From [Clostridium] leptum DSM 753 (GTDB lineage: Bacteria; Bacillota; Clostridia; Oscillospirales; Acutalibacteraceae), in the NCBI GenBank assembly GCA_000154345.1, contig DS480335.1, positions 1-34,044 on the forward strand: 34,044 bases of DNA, given 5' to 3'. Shown one piece after another: positions 1-8,295 of the stretch. Numbering within the stretch: position 1 is the first letter of the stretch; each line of letters begins with the position of its first letter. The notes beneath the pieces are model-generated. The model did no database searches, was not told where the DNA came from, and saw nothing but the letters and a program-made list of their open reading frames with translations. The position numbers were made by a program, and so were the translations under genes.

Positions 1-96
1 TAACCTACCTACCTACTACTACGTACGTACCGTACCGTACGTTACGTTACGTAACGTAACGTAACGTTACGTTCGTTACGTTACTTACACACACAC
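1..96. other. Low-complexity contig-end sequence, probable artefact
   Basis: This stretch is made almost only of T, A, C and G in a fixed cyclic order, with single or double copies of each base, and ends in a short AC repeat. Parsed as T-A-C-G cycles it runs for more than 20 cycles with at most one base skipped in nearly every cycle. That is the nucleotide flow order used in 454 pyrosequencing, so I infer a read-end artefact carried into a contig end. No gene or biological repeat is supported here. Confidence 0.6.
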
Positions 97-182
97 TTTT
101 TTAATATTCATTTTTCAGCTTATCTTAAGCTTATGCCGCTTTCAAGCTTTCCTTTCCGGCCAGCGGACATTTTTTTACAGGC

Positions 183-746
183 TTACATTTTCGGGTCCGG
201 CGGAAGCGGCACGTCACCCAGGCGCTTTACCTCGAAGCCGTTTTTCTTAAATTCCTCGTAATCAAAGGCTTCCAGCTCGTCATAGGCCAGCTTATGGAAC
301 TCATAGAAATTCTCCCAATACTCATAGCCCTCACCAAGGCTGTGGTTTAGGAACGCGTCTGCCATGGCGATGCCAGTGGCGGGAGCTACATAAAACGCCC
401 CCATCGCCATTACGTTACAGTTGTTGCCGGTAACGCATCTCAAAGCGGAGGGCACGTTTTCACACACCGCGCAGTGAACATGCGGGCACTTGCTGGCGGC
501 GATATGGATCCCCATGCCGGTGCCGCAGAAAATCAGGGCCTTTTCGAATTCTCCCTCCGCGATTTTTGCTCCGACCTTTAGGCCGATGCGGTGGAACATC
601 TCGGGATTTTCCTCATCCACGGATTTCACGCCGATGTCGGTGACCTCCCATCCGTTCTTTTCCAGGTGGGCGACTACCGCGTTCTTCAGCGGAACCCCGG
701 CGAAATCCGCGCCGACCAGAACCTTTTTGTCTTTGACCATTTTCAT
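183..746 (-). CDS. RpiB/LacA/LacB family sugar-phosphate isomerase
   Basis: A 187-aa protein of the ribose-5-phosphate isomerase B / galactose-6-phosphate isomerase family, which interconverts aldose and ketose phosphates in the cytoplasm. The family signature is visible: an N-terminal VLVGADFAG strand-loop (residues 9-17), the active-site CGTGMGI loop with the likely catalytic Cys74, and the following IAASK helix. The usual DHAG motif reads DFAG here (Phe15 in place of His), and the protein is about 40 residues longer than E. coli RpiB, with an acidic and aromatic C-terminal extension. This argues for a subfamily with a different substrate rather than a plain RpiB. The ATG at 746 lies 9 nt after AGGAGG. 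It stands alone, downstream of the dnaJ terminator. Family confident, substrate unknown. Confidence 0.85.
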   Translation of the reverse strand: MKMVKDKKVLVGADFAGVPLKNAVVAHLEKNGWEVTDIGVKSVDEENPEMFHRIGLKVGAKIAEGEFEKALIFCGTGMGIHIAASKCPHVHCAVCENVPSALRCVTGNNCNVMAMGAFYVAPATGIAMADAFLNHSLGEGYEYWENFYEFHKLAYDELEAFDYEEFKKNGFEVKRLGDVPLPPDPKM

Positions 747-875
747 CTTGCATTGCCTCCTTTTATTTTAAGTGGTTATTCGCAGGAATGACGGCGGTAT
801 CTCAACAGCCTGTCAAAACCCGGTTTTATATTTCTATTACTAATGGCAGGTGATTCATCCAATGCCGGCAGATAT

Positions 876-940
876 TTATTTTTTTGAGCGCCGGGGTTTT
901 GCTTTCGCTTTCGGGAAGCCGCAGGGCGCTATAAAAAATA
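876..940. repeat. Palindromic direct repeat, copy 1
   Basis: This begins with a T-run, then GAGCGCC, a core containing GCTTTCGCTTTCGGGAA, then GGGCGCT and an A-rich end. The outer T-run/AGCGCC and GGCGCT/A-run arms are complementary, so the unit can fold as a long imperfect hairpin. Copy 2 follows 50 bases later in the same orientation, roughly 85% identical by eye. It resembles a REP-type element; no transposase is nearby. Confidence 0.7.
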
Positions 941-990
941 GTTTTCCGGGGTATCGGGCCTTTGCTCTTTCCACTAAAACCGACACGGAA

Positions 991-1053
991 TTATTTTTTT
1001 GAGCGCTGAGGCTTCCTTTCGCTTTCGGGAAACCGCGGGGCGCTATAAAAATA
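991..1053. repeat. Palindromic direct repeat, copy 2
   Basis: Same architecture as copy 1 (876-940): T-run, GAGCGC, shared core TTTCGCTTTCGGGAA, GGGCGCT, A-rich end. The differences are concentrated just after GAGCGC. It abuts the dnaJ-operon terminator hairpin, whose minus-strand T-tract is made from this repeat's A-rich end. Confidence 0.7.
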
Positions 1054-1079
1054 ACCGGAAGGCGTGAGTCCTTCCGGTT
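1040..1079 (-). terminator. Rho-independent terminator of the dnaJ operon
   Basis: A perfect 10-bp inverted repeat (AACCGGAAGG at 1053-1062 with CCTTCCGGTT at 1070-1079) and a 7-nt loop. On the minus strand it is followed by a TATTTTTAT tract. It lies 65 bases after the dnaJ stop codon. Confidence 0.85.
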
Positions 1080-1143
1080 CTCCTGCGCCTTCTCACTCCC
1101 AGCGGGGGACCTATGCTCCAGTTTATTTTTTCAAGATTATTTT

Positions 1144-2298
1144 TTATTGAAACATATCCTTCAGCTTATCCCGGAAGCCCTTCCGCTTCTGGTAGTTTCG
1201 GTCTGTGGCGCTGCTGTCAAATTCCTTCAGAATATCCTTTTGCTTCTGGCTCAGGTTCTTGGGCACCTCGATAGTCACCTGGACGAACTGGTCGCCCCGG
1301 CCCCGGCCTCCCAAATGGGCGATTCCCTTGCCCTTCAGCTTGAACACGTCGCCGGGCTGGGTGCCCTCCCGCAAAGCGTAGGTCACCTTGCCATCCAGGG
1401 TGGGCACCGTTACATCGGCGCCTAAAGCCGCCTGGGTAAAGGTCACCGGCATCTCACACCAAACGTCGTCGCCCCGGCGCTCGAACACCGCGTGGGGACG
1501 CACCGACACGTAAACGTGCAAGTCGCCCGACGGGCCGCCGTTCTGTCCGGCGTTGCCCTGGCCGCTGACGTTCAGCACCTGGTCATCGTTGATTCCCGCG
1601 GGCACAGTGACCTCCAGGGTCTTGCTTTTCCGCACCCGGCCCTGGCCGCTGCACACGTGGCAAGGCTTTTCGATGATCTTGCCCGTGCCGTGGCAGTGGT
1701 CACAGGAACGGCTGGTCTGCATCACGCCGAAAGGAGTCCTCTGATTGATCCTTACCTGGCCGGTGCCGTTGCAGGTGGGACAGGTTTTGGGTGAAGTTCC
1801 CTTTTCCGCCCCGGTGCCGCCGCACTCGGTGCAGTTGATAATATTCTGATAAGTAATGGACTTCTTGCAGCCCTTGGCGGCCTCCTCAAAGGAGATATTC
1901 AGCACCGCCTCGGTATCGGTGCCCCGCCGCGGGGCGTTGGGGTTGGCCCGCCGTCTTGAGCCGCCGAATCCTCCGCCGAAAAAGCTGCCGAAAATATCCC
2001 CCAAATCAATATCCTCGCCAAAGGGGCTTCCATAACCGCCGTAGCCTCCGGCGCCGCCGCCGAAATTGGGATCCACCCCGGCGTGGCCGAACTGGTCGTA
2101 TTTCGCCTTCTTCTCAGGGTCGGACAGGACCTCATAGGCCTCGTTAACCTCTTTGAATTTTGCTTCCGCCTCTTTGTTGTTAGGATTCAGATCCGGATGG
2201 TATTTTTTCGCAAGCTTGCGGTACGCTTTCTTTATTTCATCTTCCGAGGCGGTCTTAGGAACACCGATCACCTCGTAATAATCCCTTTTTTCTGCCAA
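1144..2298 (-). CDS. dnaJ: Chaperone protein DnaJ (Hsp40)
   Basis: Co-chaperone that delivers unfolded proteins to DnaK and stimulates its ATPase in the cytoplasm. All type-I DnaJ parts are present in 384 aa: the J domain with HPD at residues 34-36, a Gly/Phe-rich linker (about 70-120), four zinc-binding CxxCxGxG repeats (CTECGGTG, CPTCNGTG, CDHCHGTG, CHVCSGQG) and the C-terminal substrate-binding domains. I chose the TTG at 2298 because GAGGTGAG lies 7 bases before it and it gives the typical MAEKRDYYEV start; an in-frame GTG at 2307 would overlap that ribosome binding site. It is the last gene of the heat-shock cluster but sits 288 bases from dnaK, after a hairpin-rich gap with a possible promoter of its own. 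Confidence 0.97.
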   Translation of the reverse strand: MAEKRDYYEVIGVPKTASEDEIKKAYRKLAKKYHPDLNPNNKEAEAKFKEVNEAYEVLSDPEKKAKYDQFGHAGVDPNFGGGAGGYGGYGSPFGEDIDLGDIFGSFFGGGFGGSRRRANPNAPRRGTDTEAVLNISFEEAAKGCKKSITYQNIINCTECGGTGAEKGTSPKTCPTCNGTGQVRINQRTPFGVMQTSRSCDHCHGTGKIIEKPCHVCSGQGRVRKSKTLEVTVPAGINDDQVLNVSGQGNAGQNGGPSGDLHVYVSVRPHAVFERRGDDVWCEMPVTFTQAALGADVTVPTLDGKVTYALREGTQPGDVFKLKGKGIAHLGGRGRGDQFVQVTIEVPKNLSQKQKDILKEFDSSATDRNYQKRKGFRDKLKDMFQ

Positions 2299-2365
2299 AC
2301 TTCTCACCTCTGTTCAGAGCCGGAGCGCTGAGGCCCGGTTCCTTGGTATGGGTCGCGCGCGGACC

Positions 2366-2472
2366 GCCGGATGCTGGAACTTGAAATTCCGCCGGCTTGC
2401 CCGTACCCTGTGCGCCGCCCGCAGGAAACCGCCTGCGGACACGCACAGGGCGCGGCCAAAGAATGGCCGCGC
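2366..2472. other. Cluster of GC-rich hairpins between dnaK and dnaJ
   Basis: Three adjacent inverted repeats: GCCGG/CCGGC arms (2366-2396); a nested structure with CCCTGTGCG (2406-2414) pairing CGCACAGGG (2442-2450) around an inner CCGCAGG/CCTGCGG 7-bp stem (2419-2438); and a perfect 9-bp stem GCGCGGCCA/TGGCCGCGC with loop AAGAA (2450-2472). None has a following T-tract on the minus strand. An RNA processing or stability role between dnaK and dnaJ is therefore more likely than simple termination. Confidence 0.65.
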
Positions 2473-2524
2473 CGATTCAACCGCTCATTTAATAGAGTCT
2501 GCTAAGCTACAAAGCCTATTTTTT

Positions 2525-2553
2525 ATTATATCGCCCAAGCTGCCTGTTTGCAA
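2525..2553 (-). promoter_or_regulatory. Possible internal promoter for dnaJ
   Basis: On the minus strand, TTGCAA (2553-2548), a 17-bp spacer and a perfect TATAAT (2530-2525) lie just after the dnaK stop and ~230 bases before dnaJ. The -35 box is weak (4 of 6). No CIRCE is next to it, so any transcript from here would escape HrcA control. Confidence 0.4.
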
Positions 2554-2586
2554 CAGCTTCTTTGCCCCTTGGGCGGGACGGCAACC

Positions 2587-4437
<1,851 letters not shown>

Positions 4438-4530
4438 AATAAAATTCCTCCTATTGTCGCTGCGCTTCGCGCGTTTATTTTTTGGTTATGTGCAATTTAT
4501 AAAATCAGGGAAAACCCTGGAACTGCCTTG

Positions 4531-5115
4531 CTAATTCGCTACCTTGACCATAGCATGGCGGATGACCTTTTCCTTCAGCATATAGCCCTTCTGGAACACC
4601 TCCACAATGGTGTTTTCCGCGATGGATTCGTCCTCTACGTGGGCTACCGCATTGTGAAGCTCCGGGTTGAACTCCTCGCCGGCCTCGCCTACCGGGGAAA
4701 CTCCCAGCTTTTCCAGCGCCGCGTTAAATTGGCTCTGAATCAGCTCCAGCCCCTTTTGATATTCCGCCGTGGCGCCATCCTCGGCCTTTACCGCGTATTC
4801 CAGGCTGTCGGCGATGGGGAGAATCGCTTTCACCGCCTCCGCCGTGGCGTCGGCGTAAATCGCCCGCTTTTCCTTTTCCGTCCGCTTCCGGAAGTTTTCA
4901 TATTCCGCCGCGGTTCTCAGTAGCAGGTCCTTCTGCCTGCCCAGCTCCTTTTGAAGCTCCTCCAGCGGGCTGCTTTGGGCTTCCTCTGCCGCTGCCTCCT
5001 GATCCCCGGCCTTAGTTTCAGCTTCCGGCTGCTTCTCCGTTTCTTCCTCACAGGCCGTCTCCTGCTGGGGAATATTTTTTTCCTGGTCCTTCTCTCTTTT
5101 TTCCTTCTTACTCAA
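4531..5115 (-). CDS. grpE: Nucleotide exchange factor GrpE
   Basis: GrpE releases ADP from DnaK and resets the chaperone cycle. The 194-aa protein has a low-complexity Glu/Lys/Gln-rich N terminus (about 1-50), a long coiled-coil helix (about 50-105, ending near the conserved AEYENFRKRTEKE stretch), and a C-terminal beta-wing domain with FNPELHNAV and a final VIRHAMVKVAN, typical of the family. The start is a TTG at 5115, 9 bases after AAAGGAG. It lies between hrcA (44 bases away) and dnaK in the same operon. Confidence 0.97.
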   Translation of the reverse strand: MSKKEKREKDQEKNIPQQETACEEETEKQPEAETKAGDQEAAAEEAQSSPLEELQKELGRQKDLLLRTAAEYENFRKRTEKEKRAIYADATAEAVKAILPIADSLEYAVKAEDGATAEYQKGLELIQSQFNAALEKLGVSPVGEAGEEFNPELHNAVAHVEDESIAENTIVEVFQKGYMLKEKVIRHAMVKVAN

Positions 5116-5159
5116 GATCTATGTCTCCTTTCGGTTGAATTCTGTATCTTAAAGCGCGG

Positions 5160-6194
5160 CTAAACGCCTACGTCCATAATCTCGTTGAGCATACCGCCCA
5201 CAGACTGGGCCAGATACTGCAGATTGGAAACAATCTTGGGATAATCCATCCGGGTGGGACCGATTACGCCCAGGGTTCCCCGGGTCTGCCGGCCCATGGA
5301 GTACCGGACCATCACCACGCTGGTGTCGATCATCTCCGGCTGGTTGCTTTCCCCGCCGATCAGCACCCCCAGCTTTTCCTTTTGGGCCCCGATCAGCTTC
5401 GCCAGCTCGCCGCGCTGTTCCAAAAAATGAAGCAGCCGCTTCACGCTGTCCACCTCGTACTCCGGCAGATACAGCAGGTTGGTGCGGCCCTCCAGCAGCA
5501 CGTTGGTCTTTAGAACCTCCCGGCACGCCTGGCCCAGGGCCACAAACACCGGCGCCATCATCAGGGAAAGCTCCCCGATGGAAAAGGCGGTGGATTTGAT
5601 AAAGTCCGGCGTGACGTTCAGCAGATGCACGCTGCCCATCTTTTCGTTGAGCACGTTGGAGAACATCCGCAGGATATCTGAATTCAAAAGGTAATTCGTC
5701 CGGAACAGCTTGCTTTTTACCGCCCCCGTAGAAGTGGTCAGCACCAGCATGGCGGTGTGGGGGCCGGTCTGCACCAGCTGGATCCGCTGGATGGTGGCGT
5801 CCCGGTTGGTGGGCGTGGTGGAGATGGCGGCGTATTTGGTCATTTCCGCCAGCATTTCGGCGGCCTTTTCCAGCAGCAAATCCGGATCGTCGGCGTATTC
5901 CGACAGATACCCGTCGATATACCGCATTTCCTCGTCGGACAAGGGCTTCGGCCTCATCAGCTCGTTGATATAGAGCCGGTAGCCAAACTGGGTGGGAATC
6001 CTGCCCGCCGAGGTATGAGGCTGCTCCAGCAGTCCCAGCTCGGAAAGGCTGGCCATTTCATTCCGTATGGTGGCTGACGATACGGAGACGTCCAGCAGCT
6101 CGCACAGCGCCTTAGAGCCCACCGGCTCTCCGGTCTGAATATAGGCCTCAATCACCGCTTGGAGAATCTTTAATTTTCTGGCTCCCAGCTCCAT
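5160..6194 (-). CDS. hrcA: Heat-inducible transcription repressor HrcA
   Basis: A 344-aa DNA-binding repressor of class I heat-shock genes. It has an N-terminal winged helix (about 1-75, with VGSKALCELLDVSVSSATIRNEM forming the recognition region) followed by the GAF-like and dimerisation domains characteristic of HrcA. It binds CIRCE operators and its folding is known to depend on GroE in related bacteria. It is first in the operon, directly downstream of a perfect CIRCE at 6219-6245, so the operon is autoregulated. The ATG at 6194 follows GGTGAGG on the minus strand. Confidence 0.97.
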   Translation of the reverse strand: MELGARKLKILQAVIEAYIQTGEPVGSKALCELLDVSVSSATIRNEMASLSELGLLEQPHTSAGRIPTQFGYRLYINELMRPKPLSDEEMRYIDGYLSEYADDPDLLLEKAAEMLAEMTKYAAISTTPTNRDATIQRIQLVQTGPHTAMLVLTTSTGAVKSKLFRTNYLLNSDILRMFSNVLNEKMGSVHLLNVTPDFIKSTAFSIGELSLMMAPVFVALGQACREVLKTNVLLEGRTNLLYLPEYEVDSVKRLLHFLEQRGELAKLIGAQKEKLGVLIGGESNQPEMIDTSVVMVRYSMGRQTRGTLGVIGPTRMDYPKIVSNLQYLAQSVGGMLNEIMDVGV

Positions 6195-6218
6195 ATCCTC
6201 ACCCCCGTCATTTTCATT

Positions 6219-6245
6219 TTAGCACTCTTAATGATAGAGTGCTAA
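6219..6245 (-). promoter_or_regulatory. CIRCE operator (HrcA binding site)
   Basis: A perfect consensus CIRCE: TTAGCACTC, a 9-base spacer, GAGTGCTAA. It lies between the -10 box and the hrcA start codon, so bound HrcA would block transcription of hrcA-grpE-dnaK(-dnaJ). Confidence 0.97.
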
Positions 6246-6255
6246 TCTAATTATT

Positions 6256-6284
6256 AATTTACCATTGATTGCCCGAAATGTCAA
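6256..6284 (-). promoter_or_regulatory. SigA-type promoter of the hrcA operon
   Basis: On the minus strand, a perfect TTGACA (6284-6279), a 17-bp spacer and TAAATT (6261-6256). The predicted start point falls beside the CIRCE. Confidence 0.75.
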
Positions 6285-6740
6285 TATGAGAATTGTAAAC
6301 TAATTGTTAAACCCGGGCCGGCCTGCCGCTGTTTTCCTATTTTACCCCAAAGCCGGCACGGTTACTCTCGGAAAGCCCGGCGTACCGCCGCCTTTTCATG
6401 AATCGGAGAAAACTTATCGGTATTTCCCGAAAGCATCCGCCGGACGGCTTTTTCTGTCGAAAAGGGAGCCTTTCCCTTTATTTTTCCCAGGGGCTTCCGA
6501 TTCACAGCCGAGGCCCGCCCAAGCCGTTTGTTGGCTGAGATTTAATTTTTGCTTCTTTTTTAACTCCGTCCCGCATAACCTAGCAATACCGTGGCGTTTC
6601 TTGTAATAATTCTCCATTCGAATTGTGTTTGTCCTATGATAATTTATAGATTATTCACAAAACAGCTATAATTTGTTTCTAGGAACGTCACTTTTGCTCT
6701 CTATAATAGTAAGCGACAAAGACAGAAAGGAGGTTCTCTT

Positions 6741-7193
6741 GTGAACAAAAAAGCCACAGAGTCCATACTCGTTTGCGTGAATCATCCCGATTTCAGCAAA
6801 GAGCTGATTGCCTACGGGAAGCGATTGTCCTTAGAAATGAATCTTCCCCTGCAAGTCGTCAACATACAGCCCAGCGCCAATGGGTATTGTGCGCGTGGCC
6901 ATGAAATCGAGCTGTTTTATCAGCAATGCAAGGAAGCCGGCGCGGAGCTTACCATCCTATTCGACGATGATTTCGCGGGCGCTACCGCAAAATTCGCGCG
7001 AAAGACGGGCGCCAAACAGGTGGTAACCCAGCTTTTCAGCAGCGAAAGCGGCGGGCCGGATACCTTTGCCGAAGCTCTTCACCGCTTAGCCCCTACTCTC
7101 CCGATTTCTATGGTTTCCGTATCAGGGAAAATTTATCATATTTATCCCAACTACCGTCCGAGGGTTTTCCAAAAGACCTCGTCTGTGGGATAA
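6741..7193 (+). CDS. Universal stress protein-like (KdpD-Usp-like) small protein
   Basis: A 150-aa cytoplasmic protein starting at GTG 6741 after a strong AAAGGAGG. The N-terminal ILVCVNHPDFSKELIAYGKRLS pattern (beta strand, then an amphipathic helix), the next strand LQVVNI, and later AKFARKTGAKQVV and LPISMVSV follow the Usp alpha/beta fold as seen in the KdpD sensor's Usp domain. The C-terminal G-x2-G-x9-G(S/T) ATP-binding loop of classic UspA is not evident, so it may be a non-nucleotide-binding type. There is no signal peptide or membrane segment. It is monocistronic, closed by the perfect hairpin at 7245-7286. Fold assignment is moderate; function unknown. Confidence 0.6.
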   Translation: MNKKATESILVCVNHPDFSKELIAYGKRLSLEMNLPLQVVNIQPSANGYCARGHEIELFYQQCKEAGAELTILFDDDFAGATAKFARKTGAKQVVTQLFSSESGGPDTFAEALHRLAPTLPISMVSVSGKIYHIYPNYRPRVFQKTSSVG

Positions 7194-7244
7194 GCAGCGA
7201 CGTTTTAAACTAATGTTGTTGAATTAAGCACACAGAGGCAAAAC

Positions 7245-7286
7245 GTAAAAGCCCCAGGAAGCCTTGCGGCTTCCTGGGGCTTTTAC
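7245..7286 (+). terminator. Strong bidirectional-type terminator after the Usp-like gene
   Basis: A perfect 19-bp inverted repeat with a 4-nt TTGC loop. The arms begin GTAAAAGCCCC and end GGGGCTTTTAC. The T-run is built into the 3' arm on either strand. Confidence 0.85.
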
Positions 7287-7716
7287 AGCGTCAAAAAACA
7301 GCGGCGCGGGCAAAACGGTTTTTGGGGGTTCCATGGAGGGCGATCCTTTTTCACGCTTTACGTCTGGGTTTTTGATCCCTGCCGCCGGTTTCTTCCGCTT
7401 TAGCTTGTACGATACAGCCCGGCCCTATCCGCCTGCCCAGGACGGCCGCAGGCTCTATTTGATTCTTCTTTCTTTTTTATGATCCGCAGCGGGCTTTTCC
7501 TTTATCCTTTTTTCTCTTCCTCTTAAATGTTTTCCTTTCCTCTATCGACTTATGATAAGCCAGCCTTTCCAAAATACTCAATTTCAAAATCATAAGGCAT
7601 AGAAAACCGCTGCCGCTGTTTTTCATTTTTTGCCGGTCCTTTCCCATTCTTTCCCCTGGCCAGCCTGTTCCGGCCCGATTTTTAAAAAGCTATTTTGTAA
7701 ATTTTTCCAAAACCTC

Positions 7717-7744
7717 TTGAAAAACAGAACAAATGTACTATAAT
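7717..7744 (+). promoter_or_regulatory. SigA-type promoter of the 53-aa gene
   Basis: TTGAAA (7717-7722), a 16-bp spacer, and a perfect TATAAT (7739-7744), about 48 bases before the GTG start of the small gene. Confidence 0.7.
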
Positions 7745-7791
7745 TAAAAATAGCTTCTAAGTCAAATATTTTTCAGGAGGAACGCTGCATC

Positions 7792-7953
7792 GTGAAAAAC
7801 ATCGAAAAGCTTGCGCGGTATTTGGGAACCAAGCGAAACCCGGATCAAATTTTGGAGTTTCTGATTCAGCTGCCCCTGGATCAATTTGGGACCCCGGAGT
7901 TTTCCAATTCCAAATGTGTTGAGGCGCTGTCCAGCCGTTTTCAAAAGCAATAA
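7792..7953 (+). CDS. Small hypothetical protein, 53 aa
   Basis: An open frame of 53 codons from GTG 7792 to TAA 7953, preceded by CAGGAGG 11 bases upstream and by a good promoter, and followed by a terminator hairpin at 8041-8082. The predicted protein begins MKNIEKLARYLG and ends SSRFQKQ. It is soluble, with a likely N-terminal amphipathic helix, a second helix around DQILEFLIQL, and one cysteine near residue 41. I do not recognise the family. The complete set of expression signals is the main evidence that it is real. Confidence 0.6.
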   Translation: MKNIEKLARYLGTKRNPDQILEFLIQLPLDQFGTPEFSNSKCVEALSSRFQKQ

Positions 7954-8040
7954 CCGGGCGCCCGGCTCCTTAGGAGCAGCTCCTGGAGGATAGGTATTCC
8001 CATTAGACTGCCTGAAATTTTTAACAAGCCGACTCTTTTA

Positions 8041-8090
8041 AAGGCCGGAGAGAAAACCAATTGAGGTTCTCTCTCCGGCCTTTGTGTTTT
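8041..8090 (+). terminator. Terminator after the 53-aa gene
   Basis: An 18-base inverted repeat with one mismatch (8041-8058 with 8065-8082, arms AAGGCCGGAGAGA / TCTCTCCGGCCTT) followed by TTTGTGTTTT on the plus strand. Confidence 0.8.
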
Positions 8091-8265
8091 GATAGGGCCA
8101 GCGGTTTCAGCCGCAAAAACCGGGCATAGGCTTAGGGCAATCGGGTTACGCTAAGCTCCCGGACAAGAGGCGGCACGAAAAAGGGCATCTTCTCTTTCTC
8201 CCCCTGAGCGAATTGGCTGCGGCTGTTCGGTTCCGCGGCTTGTGGTTCAGCTGCCCCTCAAGGGT

Positions 8266-8294
8266 AAAAAAAAATCTCAGGCCAAGGCTTCGGC
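8266..8294 (-). terminator. Weak terminator candidate for the GH51 gene
   Basis: On the minus strand a short stem GCCGA/TTGGC (with one G-T pair) follows the GH51 stop and, after six bases, a run of nine T. The stem is short, so confidence is low. Confidence 0.3.
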
Positions 8295-8295
8295 T

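Larger units (their letters stand above)
747..1143. other. Intergenic region rpiB-like/dnaJ with repeats and terminator
   Basis: About 400 bases without a convincing gene. It holds two copies of a ~64-base hairpin-forming direct repeat (876-940 and 991-1053) and the terminator of the dnaJ operon (1053-1079). The rpiB-like ribosome binding site is at its left end. I could not identify a good promoter for the rpiB-like gene. Confidence 0.7.
6195..6740. other. Divergent intergenic region hrcA/Usp-like gene
   Basis: 546 bases. The left part holds the hrcA promoter and CIRCE (6219-6284). The right end holds the start region of the Usp-like gene, with TATAAT hexamers at 6667-6672 and 6702-6707 that lack a convincing -35 box, and an AAAGGAGG ribosome binding site at 6726-6733. 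Between about 6304 and 6640 I see no supported gene or RNA; a 100-codon open frame there has no ribosome binding site and no recognisable protein. Confidence 0.6.
7194..7791. other. Intergenic region before the 53-aa gene
   Basis: 598 bases. It starts with a terminator (7245-7286) and ends with a promoter (7717-7744) and ribosome binding site (CAGGAGG, 7774-7780). The middle, about 7290-7700, is pyrimidine-rich on the plus strand, especially 7455-7560, and shows no gene, RNA or repeat that I can support. Confidence 0.6.
7954..8295. other. Intergenic region between convergent genes
   Basis: 342 bases between the 53-aa gene and the GH51 gene, which converge. It contains the hairpin terminator at 8041-8090 and, next to the GH51 stop, a weak hairpin with an A9/T9 run (8266-8294). 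Nothing else was recognised. Confidence 0.6.

Noticed and set aside
876..940. Rho-independent terminator from the repeated hairpin
   Set aside because: The T-run precedes the stem and the A-run follows it on either strand, the wrong order for termination.
876..1053. CRISPR array
   Set aside because: Only two diverged, palindromic repeat units with a 50-base gap, no further spacers and no cas genes.
4438..4530. Second CIRCE operator before dnaK
   Set aside because: No TTAGCACTC/GAGTGCTAA arms are present; the only CIRCE is upstream of hrcA.
6304..6606. Possible 100-aa protein between hrcA and the Usp-like gene
   Set aside because: No ribosome binding site, no promoter, no recognisable protein pattern; the stretch reads as non-coding.
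7264..7482. Possible 72-aa protein after the Usp-like gene
   Set aside because: It begins inside the terminator hairpin and has no ribosome binding site.
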